The position numbers and the translations under genes were made by a program. Source: Artemia franciscana (lineage: Eukaryota; Arthropoda; Branchiopoda; Anostraca; Artemiidae). From it: a stretch of 64,000 nt of DNA. The notes beneath the pieces were generated by a model that had not been told where the DNA came from, did not search any database, and was given only the letters and a program-made list of their open reading frames with translations. This document shows positions 47,040 to 58,640 of the stretch, in pieces (positions within the stretch are counted from its first letter, which is position 1; each line of letters opens with the position of its first letter). The stretch lies in NCBI RefSeq assembly GCF_032884065.1, contig NC_088875.1, positions 43,199,291 to 43,263,290 on the forward strand, written 5' to 3'.

Positions 47040-49610
47040 TCAGGATTTTTATTTAAACTTCTGTTCAACACACACAATATAAAAAAAGGTTCAAGCCGGA
47101 AACACAAGGTCGATTGACAAAGACCCGGTATAACAATATAGCACACATATTTGACAAAAAAGAGAAATTAAAAAAATTGCATAAAATAAATATAAATAAA
47201 TCCATGACTCACCACTAGACAGGAACCCACCCACAAAAAAAGTGACACTCGGCAAAGATAAACTCCAAAAACAAAACAAAACAGTGTGCAAGCGAGGTTG
47301 ACCGATGACCGGCAACTTATTCATCCTAATAAATCACCTAATAAATGGAGAACATTTTAAGAGGATTTAAAATCGAAAATAAATACAAACGAACCGATAA
47401 AAAAGAAGATCTGAATCTAGGAATTGAATATGAAATTAGACCAATGAAACGTGTAAAAACGAAATATGGAAAAAAAAACTCGTTATCATTTTTGATTTTA
47501 AAGGTGAAATGAATATTTATTTGTACCTAAGCGTCTTGATTCTAAAGCAGATGATCTTGAAAAGAAATTTAAAGAATTAGGTAAAGGTATGAGTTTGCAG
47601 GTTATAGAAAGAACTGGTAAAGATAATAACAATTATTGAATACTATGACTATGATGCTATGGCCCTACGATCAAAAAATATGGCGAGAACCATGATCTTT
47701 CAGTGGTTAATTTCAGGGGCTGCTGCATTTTCCATTTATTACGGGTTTCATAAACAATGGTCAGATTGCACAGGGAAAAAATTTCTCGTACGAAAGTACG
47801 AAGGCCGTTCCGAGTGGTCATATTTTACTTTAAATAAAAAAAGAATGAAGAGTGAATAATTCTGAGACAGGCAAAATATTAGTTAATAAATATATAGTTT
47901 CAGTTTTAGATTTTTTTGGATAGGACGAAGGTGACGGTAAATATCTTTGCAAAATTCGAAGATCCCAGTTTAAAGAGTCTCTTTCAGTTTCATATGATAT
48001 TTGAATGTTGCCAAATAGATCAGAGGACATTACGTAAGATGGGAATGCACCAAAGCAAAATAAATGAGGTGTAGAATTTCAATAAGGGAAAAAATGCTGA
48101 AGCCTCCTCATTCCACAAACTCCTTGGGCAACTTTAACGCGTAATCTATTACAATGTTCTTTATACGATAGATTTTTATTAATAGTTATACCAAGATACT
48201 AGAGTAAAGTTACCCTTTGAATTTGAATATGTGTAGCCTGATCACTTATAATTGAAATTACTTTTACTTTTTGTCAAAGTCTACTATAAATGATTAATTT
48301 CATTTTGGCGACGATTAATGACAAAAGATTAGCTTTTGGCCAAACAATCAGCTGGGAAAACATGATTTGCAACTTCTCTTTGACATCGTCTTCCGACTGC
48401 CCTGTAAGTGTTGATCCAGTATCATCGGTGAAAAGGACATTCAGGCTGTTGGTTTCTGTTGATGATGGAAGTTTACTTATGTATATCGGGAAGAGTAGTG
48501 ATCCTAGAATTGAACCCCAAGGAACACCAATATTGGGCAATAAGCATGGATCCTAAGCTGTTTTATTGATAGTTGTTACTTGGGATCAACCTGTTAGGTA
48601 TGATGCAATAAAATCGTGCGCTGGTCTTTGTATCCCGCCATGGCTTAATTTAAACAACAATATTCCGTGACAAATCGTGTCAAATGTCTTCTCAATATTG
48701 AAAAAAATACTTGCCGGAATAATTTTTTCATCAAGATATTCGTGAATAAATCAGGCCATTGTCAGGATAGAATCTTGCGTACTATGTCCCTTTCTAAACA
48801 CATACTGGTTTTTTGAAAAATAATCATTCGAAATAAGGAAATTATACATTTGATTATAAAAACACCGCTCCATTAATTTAGAAAAACCTCAAAGAATCTG
48901 TAATTCGTGCAATTACTCCGGCCGGAGCTTTTATACAGTGGTATAACCTTTACTTTCTTAAATGAATCCGGAAAAGCCGATCTAAATGACATATTTATTA
49001 AATGACACATTACTTTATTAATACTCGGTAAAATAACTTCCACAATGTCATAGACGATCATCAGTCCCCGGGAATTCCCATTCTTTAAAAGCTTACCAAT
49101 ATTGGCAAGCTCTTTCTCTGTTACGGTGTTAAAAACATAGATTTTACAGAAGGCTTTACAAGGTATGTACGATAATCACACTGACCAAGGGCAGGTTATG
49201 TTGGAGCTTTTTGGCCAACGATTGTCCAATTGACGCGAAATGCAAATTCATGTAATTAGCTATTTCTAGCTCCCTTTCAATTATATGACCATGAGTGTCC
49301 CTTTATTTCTGATGGTGTAGAAGTTCTTTGTGATCGATTTAAGCATGTGATTAGCTCCCAAATTTTCTTTAGGTGACTTACTTACTTCTCTAAAAGAATC
49401 AAAATAAAATTTTGTTTTAGCATTACGTATTATTTTTGAAAATAGATTTTTGTATTTTTTGAAAGTTGTTTTATTTTCTTCACTTGGGAATGATAACAGT
49501 TTTTTATATAGATGTTTTTTTTTGTCTTATTGAGGCCAAAAGGGAGGGCGATATCACGGTTGAATGGGTTGATTATATTCTTCTTTTCGTGTTTTTACTC
49601 TGGGCGTGAC
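47040..49610 (-). pseudogene. Jockey-like LINE remnant in intron 2, antisense to the host gene
   Basis: Read on the minus strand from 49610 downward. Linker sequence is followed by the RT block 'HLINMSFRSAFPDSFKKVKV...LYKSSGRSNCTNYR' (about 49010-48910). A 'HSTQDSIL'-like helper block then leads to GVPWGSILGSLLFPIYISKL (about 48530) and 'LFTDDTGSTLTGQSEDDVKE' (about 48450), the catalytic DD motif. More diverged C-terminal sequence reaches about 47650. The stretch 47040-47340 may be its 3' tail, but that part is a guess. Several stops and frameshifts make it inactive. Confidence 0.75.
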
Positions 49611-49924
49611 TCATCGAAAGCAGCGTTAAGTTTTTCGAAAAAATGAGCCGTTGTAAGTTTACTTCTTCAGCATCAAATACAAGAGATCAATCGATAATAT
49701 TCAATTTATTCTTTAAACAGTCCGGATTTTTTTTTTATTGATATTCTGGTGTGATATTTCTGGTGCTTTTTTGTCTGAAGCTGATATTTCACATCGGAAA
49801 TTAACAAAAAATGATCAGCAAAAATCCGTTAGAACAACCTGTGAAGACGTGGCTGGAGTCGTTAAAAATATGTTGTCGAGTAGAGTTGCACTAGTGAGTG
49901 AAACCCGGGGACTCAAGACTCAAG

Positions 49925-50145
49925 ACCCAGTACTCAAGAGTGGTTGAACTTTCGCTGAGTTAAGGATGCTGGGACTGTTTTCAAAAACAGTTCACTTTGG
50001 TTTTATTGATTTTATCCTCTTGTAATTTATTTTTTCTTATATATTTTTGTATTGCTGAGGACGGCCCTTGGACATAGGGCCGAAATATTCATTCTAATTT
50101 GTTTCCCACTGTCTTGAAAAATTCCTTATTGTTCTTTTGTTTTGG
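49925..50145 (+). mobile_element. Solo Penelope-type 3' terminus in intron 2
   Basis: Shares with the element at 1104-1390 the strings 'ggttgaactttcgctgagtt', 'aaggatgct', the hairpin GGCCCTTGGACATAGGGCC and 'tgtcttgaaaaa'. No GIY-YIG or RT sequence is seen upstream, so it is a 5'-truncated remnant. Confidence 0.7.
50055..50090 (+). ncRNA. Hammerhead-ribozyme-like motif, second Penelope-type copy (candidate)
   Basis: CTGAGGA (50055-50061), extra C, stem GGCCC/GGGCC, GAAA (50082-50085). It differs from the copy at 1306 inside the core only at the seventh core position (A versus G), which is free in CUGANGA. Stems I and III are not clear by eye. Confidence 0.38.
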
Positions 50146-52690
50146 GGTTTGTTTGTAATAGTATCTTAAAAGCTTCATTTACTTTATGTTTGATCGATGT
50201 TCATAATTCAACAGTTTAATCAATGTCATAGTTTTACAGTAAACCCACAATACCCCGAATATTTTTCATAAATCATTAGTATTAGTGATGATATTTAACC
50301 CTGAAACTCTAAAGGGGTATTCAGGTGAATATTACTAATGAAGTTGGGTGCACTATACCCCTTCATCTTTGACATCGATGATCTCAGATAATGATTATTT
50401 GAAATGATTGGGATGGAAGTCACTGGCTTCCAAAGTCTTTGGGCAATTCTGGTATTCACTTTAGGTAGATTAATGATTGCTGCTCGCAACAGAATGATTT
50501 CTGGCAGGAGGTACATTAATGAGAGGTTTTCCGGTGCTTACTGACTGGGGAAAACTAGCAGTTTGTCCTCTCTTGAGGCTGTTATTTGACGAACAGTGTT
50601 CACCTTTACTATGTCTCCAATGGTTTCTCCAAGTCAAAGACCTTGCGTTTCATAGCGTTGTTACATATGTGACTTTACCAGCGTCTCTTACAAAGTCATC
50701 ATTAAGTCACGTTGCTGATGAAGCTTTTGTCCCAGGTGGTGTACAATGTTTGCGTAAATGATAAACAAGTTGATGATAGGTGCATTTATCATGCCATACA
50801 CAAGGCACATGGGTCAACGCCTGGTCTTTCTAACATTAGTACAGCCTCGTCAATTACATAAAGAAGTTGAATGCAGATGTAGGTTCACAATAAATTAAAA
50901 TGAACGCCTTTATTAAACATTAAGTTAACAAATCCAAATATTGATGAATAAAAGTCTTAAAAAAATAAAAATTAAATTGAATAATTAAGTCAGCCTCAGT
51001 CATTGAGAAATTAAATTACTGACTGAAAGCAGAAAAAGATGCCCAAGTACTAAAGATGAGTAAAACTTATCCACTCACCTCTTGTATCTCTGAACCTTCT
51101 GTATTTATTCTCAATGTCTAGTACAATACTTATTGACCGTCTAGCTCCTTTATGGTGAAAGACAAAATACAAGAAATCCCGCCTTTTTTCAATAGCCCTC
51201 AATAGGTGAAGAAATATAGGTTAAATTGTGCAGGGGTGAAGTTTATCCACCGTTAGTATTAAAGGTTTAAGACTGCTGGTATCAAAGAGAATCTTTTGTG
51301 TTCGAAACTGTTGCTAAACAGTGATTTATTAACCTTGCAATCACTATTGCTCTTCTACATGTAATTACTCCCCAAAAGCGGTAATAAGGAGCGACATTTG
51401 TCCAATGCAAATAATTTCAGGAAATCTGTGTTCTATTTTGCAAAATATTGTTCTTCACATATTAAATATTTTCTGAAAGAAATTGAATTAATTCTTCGTT
51501 TTAGCTATTGTTTATTAATTTTGTTGTCGGAAAAAAAGAAATAGCAGACGCAAAAGTGCTGTTTGTTTCTTATGGAGTTTAATCAGTACGGAAATTGATT
51601 CAGATTTCTTTGCTTTTTTATGTCAATGTTACTTCACATTTAATCTCTAAGAATGAGCCGAATTGCTTTCTTGTGACGAAACTGACACTAAACTTGTAAA
51701 AGAAAGAAATGAAAAGTATTTTGAGCAAGTGGGGCGGGTGTTATTTCTGACCTTCAGGTTTTGAATTTTAATTTTACTTCTTTCTAAACTTTCTTTCTTC
51801 TTTCTTTCTATACTTGGTAGGATCGGTAAATTCAATTGGATTAAATGCTTCTTCTGCTAATACTGTCTGTTACTCCTTAGAAATCGTAATCCTTTGTCTG
51901 AGAGGGTGAAGTTTCGAATCCTAGATTACCAATTATTTAGTTTGGGATGGGGGTCAGTGGCGTGACTCTGTAAGCTCAGCGATAGTCGACCCAGCTCTAA
52001 ATGGGGTACTTGGATAAATCTGGGGAAGGTAAACAGCAAGGGTGTGCGAAAGCACAGGATAGTTGGCCCCCAACCCCTCATTGCACTTCCTGGCTTATGG
52101 GCCAAGAAACGTAGATCAGCACCGCCTGTAGGGGCTGTAAAGTCTAATGCCGTATTCTTGACCTTTTTTTACCTGTTATATTAGAAGCACGCAATATTTA
52201 AAATAGATGGCGTCCACGTTAGCAATTCGTTTGAATTTGAAAACGCTTTATTTTATCAATTGCTGTTAAAAGCAATTGATAAAAGCAATTGTAAAATGAT
52301 GTAATTTGCTGTAAAAAGTAGTTGTAAAGCCCTTTAGGGATTTCGCTTTTCATGCCTTGGTTGGTCATCTCCACCATGGACTCTCAAGGTATCTGTAGCA
52401 GTTTTGTATGTGTTGCAATGATTGTAGGCCTACTGTAATAATCCTGGTAATGAATTGCAAAATTGTAATGTAAATCACACATAAAATTAATCTAAATTAT
52501 GAAGCATAAACGATTGTAGTAACTTTTAGGAATAAATTAAACAGTGGTAGGCTATAAGCAGCTAACATAGCAGAGAAAACAGTTTTCTGCAGAGGTTGAC
52601 CTACAGAAAATAATCATTGGAGTGATTTCCACCCTGTTGAAAGTCACATCATCTGTGACAGCCCCTTTTTAATAACTTATTAGCTCTTTG
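50146..52690. other. Intron 2 interior, no recognisable feature
   Basis: About 2.5 kb. An open frame at 50519-50761 (plus) has no motif I recognise. Small local repeats occur ('aagcaattgataaaagcaat' near 52270). No exon of the host gene was found here. Confidence 0.45.
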
Positions 52691-52694
52691 GCTA

Positions 52695-53410
52695 AATTGT
52701 TGGTAAAAATTCTAGTTAATTGACTTATTGCTATCTCAGATAGGGTTTAAATTAGGAAAATGAAACTTTGATAAAATTCTAGTTAATTGACTTCTTGCCA
52801 TTTCAGAAAGGGTTTAGCTTAGGAAAATGAAACTTTCAGTGATGAATCTACAGACTAAATTATGTCCTGGGATGGTATTTTAACATACCCACCTCTACTC
52901 CTTCTCCCTATAGAGGGCCCTGACCTTTGATGACCTTTAAAAATATGTGTGTTATAAAAGTGAAACCTTGCAAAATAGATCTTCTGCTTATCTGAAGTAC
53001 AATAAAGTTGTTTTCAGCTTCATAACTTTGCTCAATTCCATTTTATAAGGTTTTAAAAATATGCAAATACATTTCCTAAATTTTGAAAAAAACAACAACA
53101 TTGATATGGCTCAAAATTCTACTCAAATAACAGGAATTGCATTTTCAGAATTAAAGGCTGAGAAAAAGCAACTAGTAACTAAAAATTAAGGTAAAATGTT
53201 GTTTTGCCAAATATAAATAGGTATAGACCTGTCATGTAGGTAAATTTGAGGACCCTCTAGAGAGAGAAGGAGTAGAGGTGGGTATGTTAAAATACCTTCC
53301 TGGGACATACTTTAGCCTGTAGATCCATCCCTGAAAGTTTCATTTTCCTAACCTAAACCCTTTCCAAGATAGCAAGAAATCAATTAACTAGAATTATACC
53401 AAATTGTTCA
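52695..53410. mobile_element. Non-autonomous inverted-repeat element in intron 2
   Basis: The left arm (about 52772-52925) and right arm (about 53245-53395) are inverted copies. They share 'attctagttaattga', 'aggaaaatgaaactttcag', 'ggtattttaacatacccacc' and 'tctactccttctc'. The interior of about 320 bp has no coding sequence. A partial tandem copy of the left end lies at 52708-52770. Long terminal inverted repeats without a transposase suggest a MITE or fold-back derivative of a DNA transposon. Confidence 0.75.
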
Positions 53411-53599
53411 ATATTTAATTATTTGACTTCATACAATAGTCAAATTTGATTTTCTTCAAATTTTATAGAGTACATAGAATTTTAATAACCTTTCCTCCCT
53501 ATCATTTCTATAGATTTATGTAAAAATTGAAGCTTGATAGAAGAGGTACTCCTCTATGTTTTAGATATATGTTTTTTGAAATATGTTTTTTCAAAATTA

Positions 53600-55880
53600 A
53601 AAAAAAAACAGCCAAAATTTAACTGAAAAAACCAAGAGGGAGAGATGACCTCAACTCTCCACAGGTTTACCACTAAAACCATGGGCAGATCTAGAGCAGA
53701 ATCTTGGGGGAGGCCCAATTTGACAAGGGCACCAATGAACAAAATGGCCCATAATTTGACATGGTATTCACATGATGGTAAGACAGCAAACCTTATTACT
53801 AGGGTGTATAGGAGTGCTGTTATTGATGTTAAAAGTAAAGATCACCATCTAGTAGTGTCTAAGGTTAATTTAAAGCTGAAATTTTGGAATGGTAACTACC
53901 TCCCAGAAAGTTGTGATGCTGGTAGACTCCAGGATGAAAATCTGAGAAAAAACTTCCAGGAACAGTTGAATACTAAACTTGAGAGTTTAAAATTTGACAA
54001 TGTTGAAGGTGGATGGAATAATTTTAGAAAAGCAATTTGTGAAGTTGCTGATAATGTCTTAGGGAAGAGTGCTAAGACTGCAACTAGGAGTATTAGTGAA
54101 AAAGCTTTAGGTTTAATAGAGAGTAGAAGGGGTTTGTACAAGAATTATCTGAGTGATAGGTCATATGAAAACAAAAGGAATGTAAAGAAAGTGGAGAAAG
54201 CATTAAAATATGAACTAAGGAGATGTGAAGTGGAGGCAATGGATAAAATTGCTGAGGATCTGGAAGATGCAGGTAGATGGCATAATAGTAAAATATTATA
54301 CTGGCATGTTAATAAATTGAAAGGGAGTAGACAATCCAGACTAGTCCCAGTTAAAGATAGAAATGGGGCCACAATTAGTGATAAGGAAAAGGATTAAAAA
54401 ATAATAAGGCTCCAGGTGCTGATAGTGTGATAAATGAGTTTCTTAAATAATGGTGGCTCTGAGGTTAGGAATAAGCTACTGAAGATTATGAACATGATTT
54501 TTGAAAAAGGGGAAGTGCCTGATGATTTTAAGAAATCCTTAATTAAACCACTGTATAAGAAAGGTGACAAGAGTGAGTGTCATAATTATCAAAGCATTAG
54601 TCTAGTCTCTGTAGGTAGCAAATTACTGAGTAATATGATATTTTTTAGACTGAGAGATGCTTTAGATAAAGTTTTAAGGGAAGAACAGTGCAGTTTTAGA
54701 AAAGGTAGAGGATGTGTTGACCAAGTTTTCACTCTTAGGTTAATAATTGGAAAGTCCCTTTGTTGTCAAACACCTTTGGTCCTCAGTTTTATTGATTATG
54801 AGCAAGCTTTTCGATTCTGTTGATAGAAGAGCATGAGCAAAGGTCTTATCCTTGTATGATATACCAGAAAAATACATCAAAGTGATTTGTGCTATGTATG
54901 AGAATAATACTGCTGCAGTTAAGGTAGGAAATGAGGTTAGAAACTGCTTTTGTATTATGATAATCAGGAGTTAAGCAGGGTTGTGTTCTATCCCCCTCTA
55001 TATGGATTTTTTTTATGGACTTTGTCTTAAGGAGCACAGGAAAGGCAATTGGAGATCACGGAATGAAATGGGAAGGAAAAACGCTCCTTGACTTAGATTA
55101 TGCTGATAATTTAAGCATATTAGATGAAAGTGTGAGCAAAATGAATGAAGTTTTAGAGGTTTTGCAAGCTCAGGGTGCTAGAATAGGCTTGAAATTTAAA
55201 GTGAAGGAAACTAAGTCACTAAGGCTAGGAATAAGTGAAAATGAAAAGGTGACGTTGGGTAGTGAAAAGATTGATCAGGTTAGCAGCTTTGCTTACATTG
55301 GTAGTATTATTAGTAAAGATGGTGGGAGCAGTGAAGATGTTAAAAGTAGAATAGCCAAGTCTCAGGGTGTTTTTTCACAGTTAAAAAAAGTTTGGAAGAA
55401 TAGAAAGATAAGTCTGCAAACCAAGATTAGAATATTGGAAGCTACAGTGATGACAGTGGTCAAATATGGCTCTGAAGAATTGGCGCTCCAAAAAGCAGAT
55501 GAAAATTTACTAGATGTTTTCCAGAGAAATTGCATACAGATTGTTCTGGGTACCTGGCTGAATGACCGTATTTCAAACAGTAGGTTGTATGAAAAATGTG
55601 GTTCAATCCTGTTTTCTAGGGCTATAATGAAAGAAAGGTTGAGATGGCTATTCTATGTTCTGCAGATGAAGGATGACAGATTGTCCTTTTTGGCCAACCG
55701 TCTGGGGCTACACAAAAAGCAGGTCGTCCTTGTCTGGGTTGGGAGGATGTCATTAATAAAGATTTAAAGGAAATGAGAACTTCCTGAGAGGGTGTAAAGA
55801 GGGAGGCCTTGAATAGGTTAGATTGGAGGAAGAGCTTGCGTAGCTTTGTTGGCCTCAGGCGGCTTGGTGCTGCAGTGAGC
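53600..55880 (+). pseudogene. RTE-like non-LTR retrotransposon in intron 2, sense to the host gene, inactive
   Basis: The first open frame (53645-54397) has the end of an endonuclease domain (LTWYSHDGKTANLI, then KSKDHHLVVSKVNLKLKF). It continues into a Lys/Glu-rich linker and stops shortly before the RT. The RT resumes at 54400 with KNNKAPGADSVINEF, then 'LIKPLYKKGDKSECHNYQSISLVSV', 'EEQCSFRKGRGCVDQVFTLR' and 'SFIDYEQAF'. A frameshifted stretch follows, then a frame from 55015 with LLDLDYADNLSIL (catalytic YADD changed to YADN), FAYIGSIISKDGGSSEDVKS and 'LLDVFQRNCIQIVLGT'. The tail ends with 'gagctattagtagtattag'. Sequence between LI and TRVYRSA appears deleted, and so does the segment before KNNKAPGAD. 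Frameshifts, deletions and the YADN change make it inactive. Similar tails are at 6875-7470 and 56550-56660. Confidence 0.88.
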
Positions 55881-56047
55881 TATTAGTAGTATTAGTAGTC
55901 TTTATTCTTAGATTCCCTCCCAATTATGAATCTGGAGACTTCAATTTTTAGGTTCAACAACTTTGTTATGCTCTGTCTATAATAACCTATATTTCTTTCT
56001 GTGATATTCACCCACAAATTTTTATTACCATGTGTTTCTACTTTTAG

Positions 56048-56224
56048 GTTGATGCAGGGCCACTAGAAAAACAACCTTTACTATTCTCATTTAGAGATGG
56101 AACAATTGAAAAGGTTTGTCCAAATGATGAGGAAGTTACTTGGGCTCTCAACATCAAGAAGGCAGTTCTTTCTCTTTTGCAACATACACCAGACGGTCTC
56201 AAATTTGCTGATTCTACTATTGAG
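56048..56224 (+). CDS. Vitellogenin/apolipophorin-like lipid transfer protein, exon (beta-barrel, CP-E/D motif)
   Basis: 59 codons between a TTTTAG acceptor and a GTAGTT donor, phase 0 at both ends. The sequence VDAGPLEKQPLLFSFRDG is followed by KVCPNDEEVTWALNIKKAVLS and then LLQHT. The FSFxDGxIExxCPxxxExxWxLNIKxxxLSxxQ pattern is strongly characteristic of vitellogenins and apolipophorins. It joins the preceding exon without a gap relative to the family. Confidence 0.93.
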
Positions 56225-56382
56225 GTAGTTTAAATTTTTTTTTTAAACTTTCCAATTTTTGCATTATTTTGTTATTAATTCACTTTTTTTTCAAATTTTT
56301 TTTTCTTTTTCCTATACAACTTCAAAATGTTGTGTTTATTTTAGAGAAATTGAGAACAAAAACAAAGAGAAATTTACATTGG

Positions 56383-56383
<1 letters not shown>

Positions 56384-56442
<59 letters not shown>

Positions 56443-56450
56443 TATATATG
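56384..56450. repeat. (TA)n microsatellite
   Basis: About 32 TA units with a single interruption near 56436. Confidence 0.95.
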
Positions 56451-56549
56451 ATTTCAGTTTTGTTAAATATCCATGCCTATTAGTCTTAACTTGACCAATC
56501 CTAAGCTATTCATGTATACCATGTTTTTATTAGTGATTTTCCTTAAAAT

Positions 56550-56660
56550 AGAAACCATAAAAGATTGGGATGGAGTAGGAGCATGTGTAACTGTGTTGGC
56601 CTCAGATGGTTTGGTGCTGCAGTAAGTTGTTGTTAGCGGTAGTAGTAAGATGTCATCCTC
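56550..56660 (+). mobile_element. RTE-like 3' tail fragment
   Basis: 'gattgggatggagtaggagc', 'tgttggcctcagatggtttg' and 'gtgctgcagtaag' parallel the end of the element at 55820-55880 ('ttggcctcaggcggcttggt', 'gctgcagtgagc'). Only about 100 bp remains. Confidence 0.7.
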
Positions 56661-56879
56661 ATTCAAATAAGTTTGTATTGTACTATCAGTAAAGGAAATA
56701 GTTTTTTCGATTTTTGTTTCTTTTGTTATTGGAACAGCCTAATTTTATTAAGATTTTTTTTCTTTTCAATCTCTCTACAACATCAATGTATTCTTGTCAA
56801 ATCAAGATGCTAATATAAGAAACTCAAATATATTTGTTTATCATCCGTGTTTTATTGAATTTTCTTATTGACTTTGTAT

Positions 56880-57990
56880 TTTTCTGCTGTTTTTTTTTTC
56901 TGATTTTGTTTCACTAGTATTCACTGTAATATTTTACTCTCGTTTGGGTCCCTTACTTATTGTTTTAAACTACCCAAGACTTCTCCGAGTATGAGTGTTT
57001 TGACTAAAGACACAGAAATGTCTTAATAATAATTAAGCTTAATCCTAATGAAGATAATAATAATTAAGATTAACCTCAGAAGGGATTTAAAAAACAAAAT
57101 ATAACTACAACATCGTGTACCCTACTACCCCCAACTCAACACTCAGCTTCTTCCTTAATACACACCCATCAAAATAAAAGACTGATTTTAATGACTTAAT
57201 ATCATTTTATACTCTCAGTTATGTACCCTATAAAATAAATAATTAAAACCATATTTAGAAAGCAATATATTTTTCAACAGCCTTTTAAATTCGCTTAAAT
57301 CACTACTTTTAATATTCTCATTTAATAAATGCGAATATTCAGCCTCTCCTTGTCTCTTTGTTTTTAATGACCAGATTATTTTAAAAGTTATGTTCTATTA
57401 AGAGAAAGCAGTTTGGAAAATGGGACAGTAGTTAAATTGTTTAAAAACTAATTTAGTGAAAACACCACTTGTAGACTAAATGTCTCAAAGACTTCCCTTT
57501 CGGGAAAGGCAAAGTGTTGACTTTACCTTTTTCTTCTGTTTTTTTTTTTCTGATTTGTTTCACTTATGTTCACTACAATATTTTACTCTCATCAGGGTCC
57601 CTTGCTCTTTGTTTTGAACTACCTAAGACTTCTTGAAGTATGAGTGTTTTGACTAAAGACACAGATATGTTTTAAGAATAAATATGCTTAATCTCAATGT
57701 ATACAATAATAATTAAGACTAACCTCTGAAGGGATTTAAAAAACAAGATATAACTACAACATTATGTACCCTACTACCCTTAACCCAAACACTCAATTTC
57801 TACCTAAACACACATCCATCAAAATATAACATTAATTTTAATGATTTAGTACTATTATATTCTATCAGTTTATTACTGTTTTATTTTACCCTGTAAAATT
57901 AATCATTAAGATCATATTTAGAAAACAATCTATTTCTTAACAACCTTTTAAATTTGCTTTAATCATTACTTTTGATATTCTAATTTAATA
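56880..57990 (+). repeat. Two direct copies of about 450 bp, 649 bp apart
   Basis: Copy 1 is about 56880-57335 and copy 2 about 57530-57990. 'gactaaagacacag' is at 57002 and 57651; 'gaagggatttaaaaaacaa' and 'tacaacat' follow in both. Identity by eye is about 85%. No coding content. Confidence 0.85.
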
Positions 57991-58499
57991 AGTCAGAATT
58001 CACATGTAAATGGTGAATTCATAAATAATCAGATTACTGACAAAAATTGTGATGTGAGAAATTTGAAAGGCTATTGGAAAATAGACCGTTCTCTTAATAT
58101 GATTTAGGTGATTAAGTTAGTTTCATATTTTTCATTTTTTTTTAACCCCCTCTAAGGTATAAGTATTTTTTATTGGATTTTGTGGATTTATTTTACTATC
58201 CCTTCTCCATATTATGGCCTTGCATTTTTAGGGGATATGGTTGTGTTAAGATCTCGTAAATAGTTTTTGTTCAGTAAATGAAATGATAAACATCATACAA
58301 CACAGTTTCATTGACATAAAGTGTCTTATTGGTGCTGAAAACAAATGTAAATGTTTGTTGGATGCTCAAACTTATTGTATTCAGTCTTGGAGGAGGCCAA
58401 ATGAGTTCTTGGCTTGTCCTGATGCGTCGTAAAGCGTAATATTTTTTTGATTGGGCTGAATTACTTATAACGCTTCTTTACGCCTCTTTTGAATTTTAG

Positions 58500-58640
58500 A
58501 CTGATGTTGCTGGTCGCTGTCCAACCAATTATACCATTATTGAAAAAGGAGCTATTCTTAAGAAACGGGACTTGACTCTATGCAGTGGGCGCCTTGGAAG
58601 ATTTTCAGCAGTACCTACTGTATCTTATTCTGCCTCTGCG
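58500..58640 (+). CDS. Vitellogenin/apolipophorin-like lipid transfer protein, exon (GxCPTxY motif)
   Basis: 47 codons between a TTTTAG acceptor and a GTAAGT donor, phase 0 at both ends. It reads TDVAGRCPTNYTIIEKG, then LKKRDLTLCSGR and VPTVSYSASA. In the family the D-x-x-G-x-C-P/E-T-x-Y strand and the following K-x-x-D/N-L-x-x-C strand hold a conserved disulphide pair. Both cysteines are present. Confidence 0.92.

Larger units (their letters stand above)
56225..58499 (+). other. Intron 3 of the lipid transfer protein gene
   Basis: 2.3 kb containing a (TA)n run, an RTE tail and a pair of direct repeats, listed separately. Confidence 0.7.

Noticed and set aside
47659-47859. Plus-strand frame of 66 codons
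   Set aside because: Lies over the antisense C-terminal part of the minus-strand LINE; no domain on the plus strand.
50519-50761. Plus-strand frame of 80 codons in intron 2
   Set aside because: No recognisable motif, no splice signals linking it to the host gene.
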